64,000 nucleotides of DNA from assembly GCF_963583255.1 (NCBI RefSeq), contig NC_084813.1:5876001-5940000 (forward strand). The letters are read 5' to 3'. Positions 31,748 to 41,811 of the stretch are shown here, piece by piece. The DNA is from Pyrus communis. Taxonomy: Eukaryota > Streptophyta > Magnoliopsida > Rosales > Rosaceae. Position 1 is the stretch's first letter; each line of letters opens with the position of its first letter. The notes beneath the pieces were generated by a model. It was not told the origin of the DNA and made no database searches. It saw only the letters and a program-made list of their open reading frames with translations. Position numbers and translations under genes: made by a program.

Positions 31748-31815
31748 ATTGTTATGTTGATAGTGATACTACCCACCACTTGACGAGTAACTCTTCTAGG
31801 AAAAACAATTAAGGG
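31748..31815 (+). pseudogene. Copia aspartic protease core, fossil
   Basis: The TSD copy supplies the Tyr codon TAT (31753-31755). The frame then reads VDSDTTHHLTSNS. The family motif is WY.DSGA(T/S)HH(L/M)T: the catalytic Asp and Ser are kept, Gly-Ala are changed to Asp-Thr. A stop follows at about 31810. This piece shows the frame continuing across the 1.7-kb hAT insertion. Confidence 0.75.
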
Positions 31816-32140
31816 GAGTACTTTTCAATCACTATTTTATGCTAGTAGATTTTGAGTTCATTTCTTATTAAGGTAAACTATGGGAATTAAATGTGTAGAT
31901 TAAATTTTGTAAACTAAACGATATGAAAGTTAATTATTAAATTACTACTTAATTGTTAATTAACGTGTTTATTTCTTATTAGTAAAATATTATTTAATTT
32001 GTAAATTTAATCTAAACTGAACCCAAAACCGTAACTTAATTCTAAATTGGCAGTTAATAAGGCCAACTCGCGGCGAACAGCCCGTAAAAAATCTACAATA
32101 CCAAATCATCCTCCGAAGCATCACAAAATTACAAATCACC
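31816..32140 (+). other. short intergenic stretch upstream of the serine-rich gene
   Basis: Decayed Copia sequence fades out here into AT-rich DNA. The last 100 bases are the upstream region of the next gene. No other feature was seen. Confidence 0.4.
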
Positions 32141-32147
32141 CACTCTC

Positions 32148-32154
32148 TATATAA
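32148..32154 (+). promoter_or_regulatory. TATA box of the serine-rich protein gene
   Basis: TATATAA in the context CTCTCTATATAATTTG, 110 bases before the start codon. A pyrimidine-rich leader (ACTCTCTCTCTAG, 32207-32219) lies between, as in many plant 5' UTRs. Confidence 0.65.
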
Positions 32155-32263
32155 TTTGCCACCCAACGGCGCTTTCTCGAAACACACAGAAAATTCGAAC
32201 ACTCAATACTCTCTCTCTAGAAAGCATAACCGTCTTATCTGTTTCTCTAACTACCATGCGACA

Positions 32264-32902
32264 ATGGCCGTGGCTTCGTCATCGAGAACAAGATCCGACA
32301 TGTACAAGCATCGCAAATCGCAGTCGTTCTTTTCCTCTTCTTCGTCGGGCTTCGCGTCGTCCACCTCCTCGAGCTTCTCCTCCGGGTCGTCGACCTTCTT
32401 CGCGCGCTCCACCTCCCCGACGCGCATCTCCATGTACGCCCACTCTCCTTCCCCGCCGCCGTCGTCGTCGTCGTCCGTACGATTCGCGAACCGCCCCGGC
32501 TCTCCCGGCCGTTCGATTTCCGTGAAGAATCAGTTACCCAACCGCAAGAACAATGACAACAACAGCGACGCCGGCAAGAGAACGTGCCTGTGTTCCCCTA
32601 CGACGCACCCTGGCTCGTTCCGGTGCGCCCTCCACAAGAACTCGCCACGTGGCGGCGCCGCTCACCAATCGCATTGTGGCGGCCAAATTTCGTCGTACCA
32701 CTCGAGTATCAGCCTTAACTACAGAAGGTCGGCGATGAAAAATTCGCTGGTGAGAATCGGAGGAGTGGAAGGCGATTTAGTGAAGAGGGCTTTGTCGGCT
32801 CTGATCAAGCCGTCGTCGCACAGCCAGCGCCGCCGGGTGGATTTTCAGCCCAAGCCAAGCCGGCTCTCCGTAATGTCCAAAGCTTCCGACGACGACGTTT
32901 AA
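32264..32902 (+). CDS. serine-rich protein, plant-specific, single exon
   Basis: 212 codons. The ATG at 32264 (context ACAATGGCC) is chosen over the in-frame ATG at 32156 because the latter lies only about 2 bp after the TATA box and would add 36 residues of unlikely composition. Residues ~20-75 are nearly all Ser/Phe/Ala/Thr runs (SSSSSGFASSTSSSFSS). A central conserved part reads CLCSPTTHPGSFRCALHKN (~108-126) with paired cysteines and a histidine. The C-terminal half has MKNSLVRIGGVEGDLVKRAL followed by ALIKPSSHSQRRR. This 'C.CSPT.HPGSFRC..H' block marks a plant family usually annotated as 'serine-rich protein-like' (Arabidopsis At5g25280 type). Biochemical role is unknown; it has no signal peptide or membrane segment. 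The DNA here is strikingly GC-rich against its surroundings, owing to Ser/Arg/Pro codons. It appears intact. Confidence 0.82.
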   Translation: MAVASSSRTRSDMYKHRKSQSFFSSSSSGFASSTSSSFSSGSSTFFARSTSPTRISMYAHSPSPPPSSSSSVRFANRPGSPGRSISVKNQLPNRKNNDNNSDAGKRTCLCSPTTHPGSFRCALHKNSPRGGAAHQSHCGGQISSYHSSISLNYRRSAMKNSLVRIGGVEGDLVKRALSALIKPSSHSQRRRVDFQPKPSRLSVMSKASDDDV

Positions 32903-33580
32903 GTCCTGAATGGTTCTCGGAATATTGCTTGTATATTGATGCTGGGAGGTTAGGGTTTAATGGAGCAGTTTGGAGATAGGAGCGAGTTTTACCGGTGAGT
33001 TGACTTAGGAATCGTTCATCGTGTTTTTTTTTTTTTTTTTGGTAAAGGATGATCGCATGGTGATAGTAGTGTAGAATCTTGGATGAAGAAATATTTTTAT
33101 TTTTCTTCGGATTAGGGGTTTATCAGATTCTTCTTTTTTTTTGGATTTCATTTGTAAATTTGATTTCATTTGTGAAAAGGTTTTTGCTGATTAGCTTTGA
33201 TTTGTCATGGACTCTTGGGTTTTGGCTTTGTTTTGCGATGGGTGGATATTTGGATTTTTATTCATGCATTTATTTTTAATTTTCACACTTTTTTTTTTAT
33301 TTTAAAACAAAATATAAGTATGATAAAAGAAGAGCGAAGGAAATGAAAATAGGAAAAAACAAATCAATTTTTATAATATTAAAGATGTGGTAATCGTTTA
33401 GCCGTTAGATCTTGTTGCATTGACACCACGTGTCTATTTAATAAACCATTAGAGTGTAGCCATCACACGTACACAAAAAAAAGGATTTAGGAGATGAAAG
33501 GAACTAAGGAAGCTAGCCGAGAAAATTCGTCTAAGGGTTATGCTTTTTCATCACATTACATGTAGGTTGTAGGTAAAGAA
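32903..33580 (+). other. 3' flank of the serine-rich gene, intergenic
   Basis: T-rich DNA with several poly-T runs. The first 200-300 bases are probably 3' UTR. No further gene or repeat end was recognised. Confidence 0.4.
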
Positions 33581-34026
33581 TAGGGCTGGGCATTTTAAGA
33601 AAAAAAGAAGTCGAATGAACCGTCCGAATCGCACCGGCAGGGTGGTTTGGTTTGGTTTGGAATTTTTTTTTTTTTTTTTTTTTGGCAATTAAATCGAAGC
33701 ACACCAATCTTAATCATTTTACAATTGGTTTTCAAAATTCTTAAGGTGGGATTAACCGCGCCGATTCTCATATATTTTATTTTATTTTTTATTCATATTT
33801 AATACGTGTAGTAATATAAATGGTTAATTATTTACGAGTTACCATGTTCCACTACAAGAAACAAAACTTAATTAGTTTAATAGCTCCTTTGAAGAAGAAC
33901 AGGGGGACCATTTGGAGAAGGCAGCAGCTGCTTCTTTGGTGTTCTCCTTGGGTTGCTTCATTTGTGCTTTCATTTGAGCAATCACTTATATTGATGCTAT
34001 GTTCTGTAGCTTTTAGGAGAGAAATT

Positions 34027-34200
34027 TATTATCCATGATTTATTTTGTAATAATAGACTAAATTTTCATTTGTTTTGTAATAATAGACTAAATTTTCATT
34101 TGAGCAATCACTTATATTGATGCTATGTTCATTTGTGTAAGATTAGATTATTATCCATGATTTATTTTGTAATAATAGACTAAATTTTCTTTTCACCAAA
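34027..34200 (+). repeat. local tandem duplications
   Basis: TTTTGTAATAATAGACTAAATTTTC occurs three times (about 34045, 34072 and 34164), and TGAGCAATCACTTATATTGA twice (about 33975 and 34103), with ATTATCCATGATTTATTTTG also repeated. These look like recent slip or unequal-exchange duplications. Confidence 0.85.
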
Positions 34201-34675
34201 TTTTTATTGACATAGAAAGTTTTATTAATATTAAGGCTGGGTGGAGGTTGGTTTGGATCAGGTTTGAGCCAAAACTGAAACCAAACCAACTCAATCGGTT
34301 AGGCCAAAATCGTAAACTAAAACCTACCAAGCTGGTTTAAAATCGATCAGGTCAGTTAACAAAGAATGACAAGTCGATTTGGGTTGTTCTTGATTTATGG
34401 ATGTCCCATTTCTTCTCCAGACATGCGAAATCCTTTTCACGGCCCTACCTTGTATCTAACTCCTTTCCAATTTCAACTAGCAATTTAGTAAAATAAAACC
34501 AAACAACGAGGAAGGAAGTGGGGGAATGCAGCTATTCGCTCTGGGTTGATAGCAACAAATGGGTAAAAGCAATGACAAAGGAAAACAAATGGGTCCACTT
34601 TAAAGGTAAAAAACAAAAAAAAATTAAACAAATGGATTTTTTTTTTCTTTGAACAATCGATATGATATACATTAA

Positions 34676-36125
34676 GAAAACGTTTGTTTGGCTTCGTTAG
34701 AATTCACTGGACTGAACTGGCTTACCAATCCCTTTTTTGGTGCGAGAAGGGATTGAGTTTAATGAGACTAAATCGGACTATTGTCGATTAAGTCTTTCGC
34801 TAGTTGATCTTAGCTAAGCCCCTCGAAAACTACGGCATTGCTAATCTCGTCTCCACCACCAATGTCCTGCGAACACAGTCACCAAAATCCTGCCTTTTTG
34901 CCAATCTCCATCGTCCTGCGAACCCAACCCCCTATTTGCTTTCCAACGAACCCATAACCCAGACTTCCCGACGAACCGACGAAAGAACACTTAATCGATA
35001 TGTGGAAATGGGTTCTCCATTTTCGTCAATTGAGTTGGAATTAGACCTAGAAAACAGAGATAACAGTCTCCGCCTGAAGAACTTAGGATCCAAGAACGAT
35101 CTTTGCAATTTGAGATCCCTTTGCTACCCCGCAGCTCATGCGCTAAGCGCTTCCGTTGAGGCGAAACAAAATGAATACAAAGGGAGAGATAGGAGAAGGG
35201 ACAGTGGTACAGAGGTGAAACAACAGAAAAAGAAAAGGGAAAGAGGAGATAGTAGGCAGAGTAAAAAAGGGAGGGAAAAGGAAGAACGAAGGGAAACAGT
35301 GAGCGGAGTAAAAAATTAAAAAAAAAATAGAGGTATAGAGATCAGAGACACTGTTCTAAAAATCCCTGCCTAGGCTCTAGGCGGTTGACCACCGCCCCAA
35401 TTAATGCTTAGGCATTTGAAAATTAAGAAATGATGCCTAGACCTGTTGAGGCACCTGCCTAAACCGCCTAGGCACCTGCCTAGCCCGTCCAGACCTGCCT
35501 AGACACCCACCTAGCCTGTCCAGACTCGCCTAGACACCCGCTTAGGTTGCAACTCACTTAGATAGAAAATAGATAACTTTCCTTTTGCATTTTATTGTTT
35601 CCAATAAATTGTAAGAGATTTATTGAACACTTAAATAAACGCGCATTATATGTTTGCCCCCCATGTTTTCATTATGTTCTAATACTTCACAATATATATG
35701 TCATTCTATTTTCTAGTTTATGATGAAATTATATATATTTTAAATATAAACAGACACTTATTTAAACGAAATACAATATATTTACTTAAATCCGCCTAGT
35801 CTGCCTAGGCACCAGCCTAGTCTTCGCCTAACCGCCTAGGCGCTAGGCTCTAGTCCGCCGCCCGACTAACGCCTAACGTCTTGTAGAACCTTGATCAGAG
35901 AAGAAGATGAGTCTAGAACAAATGGAAAATGATAAAGAAATAATAAAATATTGATAGATATAGATTAAATTAATAATCAAGTTTTAACATATATAAATTA
36001 AATAATATAATATTAAACTGCACTAAACGCTTCATGAATCAGTCCAACTTAGTCTATTCAAAACCAATCCAGCTTAGTCCTTAAAGCTAGTCCAGTCGAA
36101 GATAGTCCAGTGCAACAAAAGTACC
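34676..36125. mobile_element. TIR element with TTAA/TTA-type target duplication, carrying a nested hAT foldback
   Basis: Left GAAAACGTTTGTTTGGCTTC...CACTGGACTGAACTGG pairs with the right end (reverse complement AGGTACTTTTGTTGCACTGGACTATC). Both sides are flanked by TTAA (34672-34675; 36126-36129). The frame 34804-35319 inside has no ATG start at its beginning and no known domain. Without the nested element A (35349-35893) it would be about 0.9 kb. It is probably a PIF/Harbinger-like derivative; superfamily uncertain. Confidence 0.55.
35349..35893. mobile_element. hAT-type foldback element A, 545 bp
   Basis: It is rich in GCCTAGGC motifs, which pair between the two halves. Ends: CACTGTTCTAAAAATC and (reverse complement) CAAGGTTCTACAAGAC. 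A perfect 8-bp duplication ATCAGAGA flanks it (35341-35348 and 35894-35901). It is the intact relative of element B at 30035. No coding region. Confidence 0.85.
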
Positions 36126-36127
36126 TT

Positions 36128-36258
36128 AAAGGTAGAGGGTAAGCTTAGCCTCACAATAATAATGTGATTTAAATTCGTCTTTGACGAGAATCAAATCTAA
36201 AACCTTTTACTTACAAGTGAAGAGTAATACTGCTAGATCGTAGTACTAAGTAGCAAAC
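36128..36258 (-). mobile_element. tRNA-derived SINE, 5' part
   Basis: On the minus strand: CTTAGTACTACGATCTAGCA, CTTCACTTGTAAGTAAAAGG, then the degenerate B-box AGATTTGATTCTC (36186-36198). The order and text match the SINE at 62085-62275. The poly-A end is missing. Confidence 0.7.
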
Positions 36259-36263
36259 AAATA

Positions 36264-36954
36264 GGTTAAAATACTTGGATACTCACCAGCGAGTACCAAA
36301 TATGCTAACCTACTTATGTGGTAAACTAAACTAAGGACACCTGGTATTTTTAGAATTCTTTTAAACACCCGCCCAAACACCTTTAAACACACAACCAAAC
36401 ACCTCATTTCTTCTTCCCTGCAACTTTTTCACCCTTTTTCCTTCATCTTCCTTTGCTTACACCAATCACCACCATGGCTGCAATTTATCATAATTGCAAA
36501 TAAACAAAATGAATTCTTTTCAACATGAACAAAATAAGACCCATGTGGAGATGGGAGTCGCCATGTTCGTTGTCCTTTGCACATTCAACAACCATCCTCA
36601 CCCACCACCATCACCAGTCATCGTCCTTCATCCGTTTTCGAACCGATGATTAATTGTATCCTATGAAATCGTTGAGTAATCGAATTCATGGCACCTGTAA
36701 AAATTGCTCTTGGTCGATGCACTGGTTTGGTTGAATTTGCAAAGGAAGGGCTATGACGGAGGAGAGAGGTAGTGGGATGAGGATGGGATTGACGGAGCGG
36801 CTAGCATATGGAAAGTAGGAAGAAGATAGGTGTTTGTTTATTAGGATAAAAAGGATTTGGGTGTGAGTTTTAAAGATAGGTGTTGGACAATTATTGGGTC
36901 ACCTAATAAGTCAGTAAAAATTAGATACTGACAAGGCAGTACCTAAGTGTTATC
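36264..36954. mobile_element. foldback element with diverged ~35-bp inverted ends
   Basis: Left AATACTTGGATACTCACC...GAGTACC pairs with the right end (reverse complement GGATAACACTTAGGTACTG). No coding capacity. Its right end lies within the tandem duplication at 36811-37212, so the duplication is younger. Confidence 0.5.
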
Positions 36955-37212
36955 CTTTCACAAAAGCAGATGAGTACCCAAAGCCAAAAGTAGATGGAAT
37001 CAAACCCAAGGGAAAGTAGGAAGAAGATAGGTGTTGGGTTATTAGGATAACAATGATTTGGGTGTGAATTTTAAAGCTAGGTGTTGGACAATTATTGGGT
37101 CACCTAATAAGTCAGTAAAAATTGGATACTGATAAGACAGTACCCAAGTGTTATCCCATCACAAAAGCAGATGAGTACCCAAAGCCAAAAGTAGATGGAA
37201 TCAAACCCAAGG
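36811..37212 (+). repeat. 201-bp tandem duplication
   Basis: The unit starting GAAAGTAGGAAGAAGATAGG at 36811 recurs at 37012 and runs to AATCAAACCCAAGG. The copies differ at about ten positions. It is an ordinary unequal-exchange product. Confidence 0.93.
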
Positions 37213-37498
37213 ACTCGTCCTCACGAAAGAAGATGATATCAAACCCAAAAGTAGGTTATGAGTTTGACAGTTAAGTGAGAGCAAATGAAAAGGAAATTGA
37301 CTCTTAAACATGCAAGTCGGTTTAGTTAACCGTTGATTGAGAATTCTAGAAACCGTTTATCATACTGATTAATATCATCGCGGTTCGGTTTAACCACTGA
37401 AAGTTAAAAAAAATAAAAAGTAAATAAATAAATAACTAAACCAAACCACGTTATCGGTGCAGTTGGGCCAATTCAATCTGTTTTTTTTTTTTTTTTAA

Positions 37499-37651
37499 AG
37501 GAAAACTAATGAAAATGGCTTGAAAACTTTAAATTTTAACCATAAAGACAAAATAAATGGTGAAGTGAATAGTACCAAGATTGACTTTTTAGTGAAAAAA
37601 TATGATTTTTCGTTAAAGTAAATAGTATCGGGAGTTTTTCGTTAAAGTTCC
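37499..37651 (-). mobile_element. MITE-like short repeat, ~150 bp
   Basis: On the minus strand it starts GGGAACTTTAACGAAAAACT and ends CATTAGTTTTCC, with TTTAACGAAAAA occurring twice near its start. I recognise this text as a dispersed Rosaceae repeat from memory; the family name is not known to me and only a repeat search would confirm it. Confidence 0.5.
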
Positions 37652-37673
37652 CTTTTTTAAATGCCCAGTCCTA

Positions 37674-38287
37674 GTTAATAGGTCATTTAGATGATTAAGG
37701 ATTACCTATGCATTTAATTAAATCTTTTATGAAAAAAAAAATAATTGAATGAATTAAAAATTAAAACTTACCATTTCTGCTTCGTTAATTCTCTCTCCTT
37801 AATTAATAATTAATTGCCATCTTTAATTTCACATTCTCATCCATTTCTCCTATAAGCTGCATCAAGAACGAACTTAAAAAATAAAATTTGATGCCCACAC
37901 CACAGCAGAAAAAGAGAGGAAAATAACAAGGGACGATGGTTTTCGTTCTCCCTCCAATGCCCCCTCTGGTTTTTGGATTCACCTTCTTTTTCTTCTTTCT
38001 ATTGCAATGTCGTTACACATAATAGTGCAACCTTAATTTGCGTGCTTTTCGGACTCTTCACCTGGATTTCAAAAGACCTGTTATGATTATGAAATTCTTT
38101 GGTTGGATTTACCCTTCATCTCTTAAACCTAAATCGTTGATCTTTTCCCCCAATTGCCTACAAATACTCTGCCCAGATTCATTTGACCTTTCACGCTTTC
38201 AATTTTCATCAATTCGTGCCATTTTGCTCTCAACCTAGAAAAAGAAACCAAACTTTGAAACCCAAAAAAACCTCCAAACCTTCATCA
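37674..38287 (+). other. intergenic / upstream of the PMD gene
   Basis: AT-rich DNA. A 3' LTR of the Tat element should lie here or further left if the element were complete, but no copy of the 48943-50093 LTR text was found. No other feature was seen. Confidence 0.4.
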
Positions 38288-41200
38288 ATGGCCTCCAATA
38301 CTTTCATTACCAAGCTCACCGAGGAATGCAACAAATGCCAAGACTTCATTGATCGAAATGCTACCCTCCGATTTGAGGGTGATTCAATCGCCACCCACCA
38401 GATTCTAGGACCACTCTTTAAGGACAATGTCCCAAAAACCATCACTGAAATGCTGAAGGCCCACTGCCTAAAACCCTTATTCCAAGGGTATGATTGGTCG
38501 AAGTAGGAATCGACCAAACCCCAAGAGGCTTGGCCCTTAACCCCCACGACCTGGGCTACTTGGGTCACCCGAATGGAGCCATACTTCAGCGATGAATGGA
38601 AAACTCTCAACATCTTTGATGCCATCAAACTTTCAACCATTAAAGTCAACAAGGACCGAGAGCTTCTGATGGCCGCCATAAGTTTCTGGTGTTCGGCCAC
38701 TAATACTATGGTTCTTCCTCTTGGCCCTATTAGTCCAACTGTACTGAATATCACAGCCATACTCGGCACTTCTTCTTATGGTCTCCAAATTGATACCACT
38801 CTTTCTCGGTATCAATTTGACCTAGACCTGAAAACAGTCTTCGACAAGTGTGCCGTCAAATTTTTAACAAAGAAAGATTCGGATGCATCAAAAGAAGATG
38901 TGCACAAACTGTACAAAAATTTCTTCAACTACGGCACCTTAATCAGCCACTTTACTGGCTCATATGATGAGGATCTCAAGAAAGGAGAGCACGAGGCCTT
39001 CTTGTTTTGCTGGTACAATAAATTCATCTTTTGTACCAAGTCAAACAAGTGTTTAGTCAAAAATATGCCACTGGCTATGTCATGGCCCTTAGCTCGACCA
39101 TCATCGCCAACCTCACTCGATGTTTGGCCAATGCCACTGTTGGCAAAATCGATCCCACCAGAACGGCCTACTCTGGATCTTTCAACTCTGACTGCAGGTC
39201 TATTTTTCCATGCTGAGGCCAGAGATCCTAAACTTCAACTCTTCTGAAGCGATGGGTCATCAACTGGCCTCATACCCCATTCTTACTTACTCAGCTGAAG
39301 ACTTCTTCAAGTATTTCTTCGGCTTTGAAGATCTGTCAGACGATGAATTTCTGGTCTACCGCCACCAAAAATATGTCTTCCATCAACCTCCCCACAACGT
39401 TATGGGAGAAAGAAGAGGAAGTCGGCCTTCGACAATCCTGGGGGTTGTTTACCCTAGCTCCCTTTGATTGTGATGCTCAACAAGCTAGCTGGGAAGTCTA
39501 CCATCCCCACATCGTGGCCCATCAATTGGGCTATCTTCAAGGTTGTCATGTCCCACTCTTCACTTCTCGTTCACTCTTGAGCGGAGAATGCTTTTCCAGC
39601 TCCTTGAAGAGGGAATGTGAGGAAGCCGAGCAGGAATATCAAGAGCGATGTACCAAATTCCGCCATCAACCGAATACTCCATAGACCATTGTACCAGCAT
39701 ATTCAGCCAAGGATACTTCAAAGAAGTTTTTTGGCCATCGACCAAAAAAGACGCTTGCTCCAAAATCCAAAAAAACAGCTCAAGGTATATATATTTTATT
39801 TCTCTGTTCATTTATTCAAACTTAATTCTGACTCAGGCTTAGTTTATCCAAATGGTCGTGCAATAAAATGGGCCGATATAGTTGTGATGGCCGCAAACAA
39901 GAAGAAACTCGCTCCTCATCCAAAGAAGGTTGCAACTATCGCGGCTTCTTTAGCCAAAGAGATAACCACTCCAACTCGAGTAGTGGCCACTACTGTGATG
40001 TTCGCACCGAGCAAATAGCCTCGCCTGAAGGCCAAGACAACTGGTAACGTTGCCCAGCCCTAAAAGCGTATCAAGAAAATAGCAAAGAATGGAGAGTGGA
40101 AGATTCATGTTATCTCAAGTCAGAACATAGAAACAACCAATCCTAATATCCCTCTCTTTTCTCCTGTTATCCAGGTCTCGGCAAAGGTACCACAAAACCC
40201 TTCGAGCCCGATCATAGGCCAGGCGATCGTGGTTCGACCTATTATCCAAGCTGAACCAGTCATCACCTCAGTGGTCGAGGAACTTGCAACTCCAAAGCTG
40301 GTCGTTGCCTATGCTGATGTTGGCCCAACAGCTGCTACTCTGGAAAAGGCAGCAATCATGGCCTAAAGAAACCTTTCCCCCAATCCAAAAAAGAATCCAG
40401 TAATCATCCTGGAGGAAGAGGTATAACAATTTCCTTTAATAATGTTCTCCTTTCATTTTGACTAGATCTCCCAACTAACAAACAATCATCTTTTATGATC
40501 AGGAAAACAAAAATGAAGTACCCTGGTTGGTGTAGAGTCCTCGACGGGTTAAACCACCTACTACAAGTCCCTTGCCTCTGGACAAAGGTAAATATGTCAC
40601 ATCTTCTATGGGTGATCTCCAACCGGCAGTCGAGGCGGCTAGTCAGTTTGACCCCCAAACAGCCGAAGTAGGTTCGGGACATAAAGCAGCACCTTTCGTT
40701 AAACCAGAAGCAACGACAAAGACACTGGTTCATCCCTAAGATCAGAACCTCGGCATACCTCCTCAGGAGGTCTCTTCGACCTTCGTAAGACATCAACATT
40801 TTCTTTTATTAATTTCCTACCTTAGAACTCTAAACAAATAAAAAAATTAAATGCAAGGTGCCCAATCGCTCATTTCACCAAAACATTTATGCATCGAAGG
40901 GCGTTATTTATATTTTCTAGCCATCAAACATAGATAACTTTCATCGGTTGCATGAATTGAAAAATTGCCTTAAACATTAGGCTTGGCCATTAAGCTCTTT
41001 GGGTTCGATCAACAAACCAGTAGACATGACCGAAGTCTTTTCTCGGCAAGTCTAAAATAACTTCTTTCTCTGTCATCCTCTTCAACTCTCGTTTCTCTAA
41101 CAACTTTTTTCTATGCAGCCTTCATGGGAAGTCAAGCTTAACGTCTTTCTCTCCAACACTTCGAGGAGGGCTAGGTCGTCTGCAACACCTGCCAAGTCTA

Positions 41201-41720
41201 GCGCCATTGCCAAGCTGCAGGAACTTTTGTCTCTCTCGACCTCACAAATCCTTTAACGCAAATGCCTCAACTCTGTGGGAGAGTGCTTGAATGACCTTGC
41301 AGCCGACGGCTTGCTGAGCAACGAAAATGTTGTTCATCTGTCAACTGTTCTGGAAAGAACGACAATATTTTATTGTTTTCGAGAAGGCTATCCGGACAGA
41401 TGATGACCTCAAGGCTACAATGGTCGCTCACGAAACTATCCGACCAAGGCTCGAGGCAATAAAGGCAAAGAAGGAGAAACTGGTTAACCTTGACCGTCAA
41501 ATTGCCGAACTTCATCGTTAAAGGTCGTCCGTTATTTCTGAGCTCGAAAAGGATTTTGGGTCGAACAAACCTTAACTAGCAGAGTATGCAGCTAGCTTAA
41601 ACCGGATACAGCAACTAAAGGCTGACAAAACAACTCGACAGGCCAAGGTTACAATGGGCGAAGTGAAGTGGCTAGAACTGAAAGCCGCTCTCGAAGCTTT
41701 TCTTCTTTTGATTCCCTAGA
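38288..41720 (+). pseudogene. plant mobile domain (PMD, aminotransferase-like) gene, antisense to the Tat element, decayed
   Basis: Starts MASNTFITKLTEECNKC (38288). The PMD core follows in the same frame after one TAG (38504-38506): TWATWVTRMEPYFSDEWK, FDAIKLSTIKVNKDRELL, ISFWCSATNTMVLPLGP, SPTVLNITAILGTSSYG; the W..R......W...GI.DAI..S...I..D..LL.A...FW...T.T...P.GE...TL.D...L.GL.. pattern is that of PMD proteins. Later parts (CWYNKFIFCTKSNKCLV, DLSDDEFLVYR, LGYLQGCHVPLF) continue in other frames after shifts near 39070 and 39410. Introns seem to interrupt it (donor AAGGTATAT at 39784, acceptor CTCAG near 39836; another near 40418-40500). The 3' end (41210-41720) encodes a coiled-coil-like Lys/Glu-rich tail. 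It ends 50-90 bp from the end of the Tat pol, tail to tail. It was probably functional as an extra retroelement gene and is now dead. Confidence 0.75.
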
Positions 41721-41811
41721 ATTTTCTGGTGCCGACTTATGGGCCGGTCGTTTTCTTTTTGTAATTTTGTGTGTACGATCGTTGAAAATTAATGAAACAA
41801 ATCCTTCATTA

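Larger units (their letters stand above)
23300..31815 (+). mobile_element. Ty1/Copia retrotransposon relic, interrupted by Gypsy and hAT insertions
   Basis: 5' LTR (23300-23471), tRNA-Met-type primer-binding site, gag (23519-24172, resuming 29614), gag C-terminal/knuckle region to 30034, and protease core (31748-31815). The reading can be followed across the two insertions: the Gypsy element at 24173-29608 sits in gag, and the hAT-type foldback at 30035-31747 sits exactly at the protease start. Integrase, reverse transcriptase and 3' LTR are absent; similarity fades after about 31815. Several stops and frameshifts occur. Confidence 0.8.
33581..37673. mobile_element. composite element bounded by TAGGGCTGGGCATTT inverted ends
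   Basis: Left end TAGGGCTGGGCATTT (33581-33595); right end (reverse complement) TAGGACTGGGCATTT (37659-37673). Both ends are followed inward by GGTTTGGTTTGG-type text (33643-33660; minus strand near 37450). TAGGG starts are common in hAT elements, but the 8-bp flanks (GTAAAGAA, GTTAATAG) agree at only 5 of 8 positions. The inside is a patchwork of the nested elements listed next and no transposase is left. The outer boundary is therefore tentative. Confidence 0.45.

Noticed and set aside
32156..32263. Longer start of the serine-rich protein at 32156
   Set aside because: Lies 2 bases after the TATA box, inside the expected leader; the ATG at 32264 has better context.
34804..35319. Open frame of 171 codons, Arg/Lys/Glu-rich
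   Set aside because: Its first codon is TTG, it has no recognisable domain, and it lies wholly inside a TIR element, its 3' end reaching to just before the nested hAT foldback. The charged end reflects a purine-rich tract.
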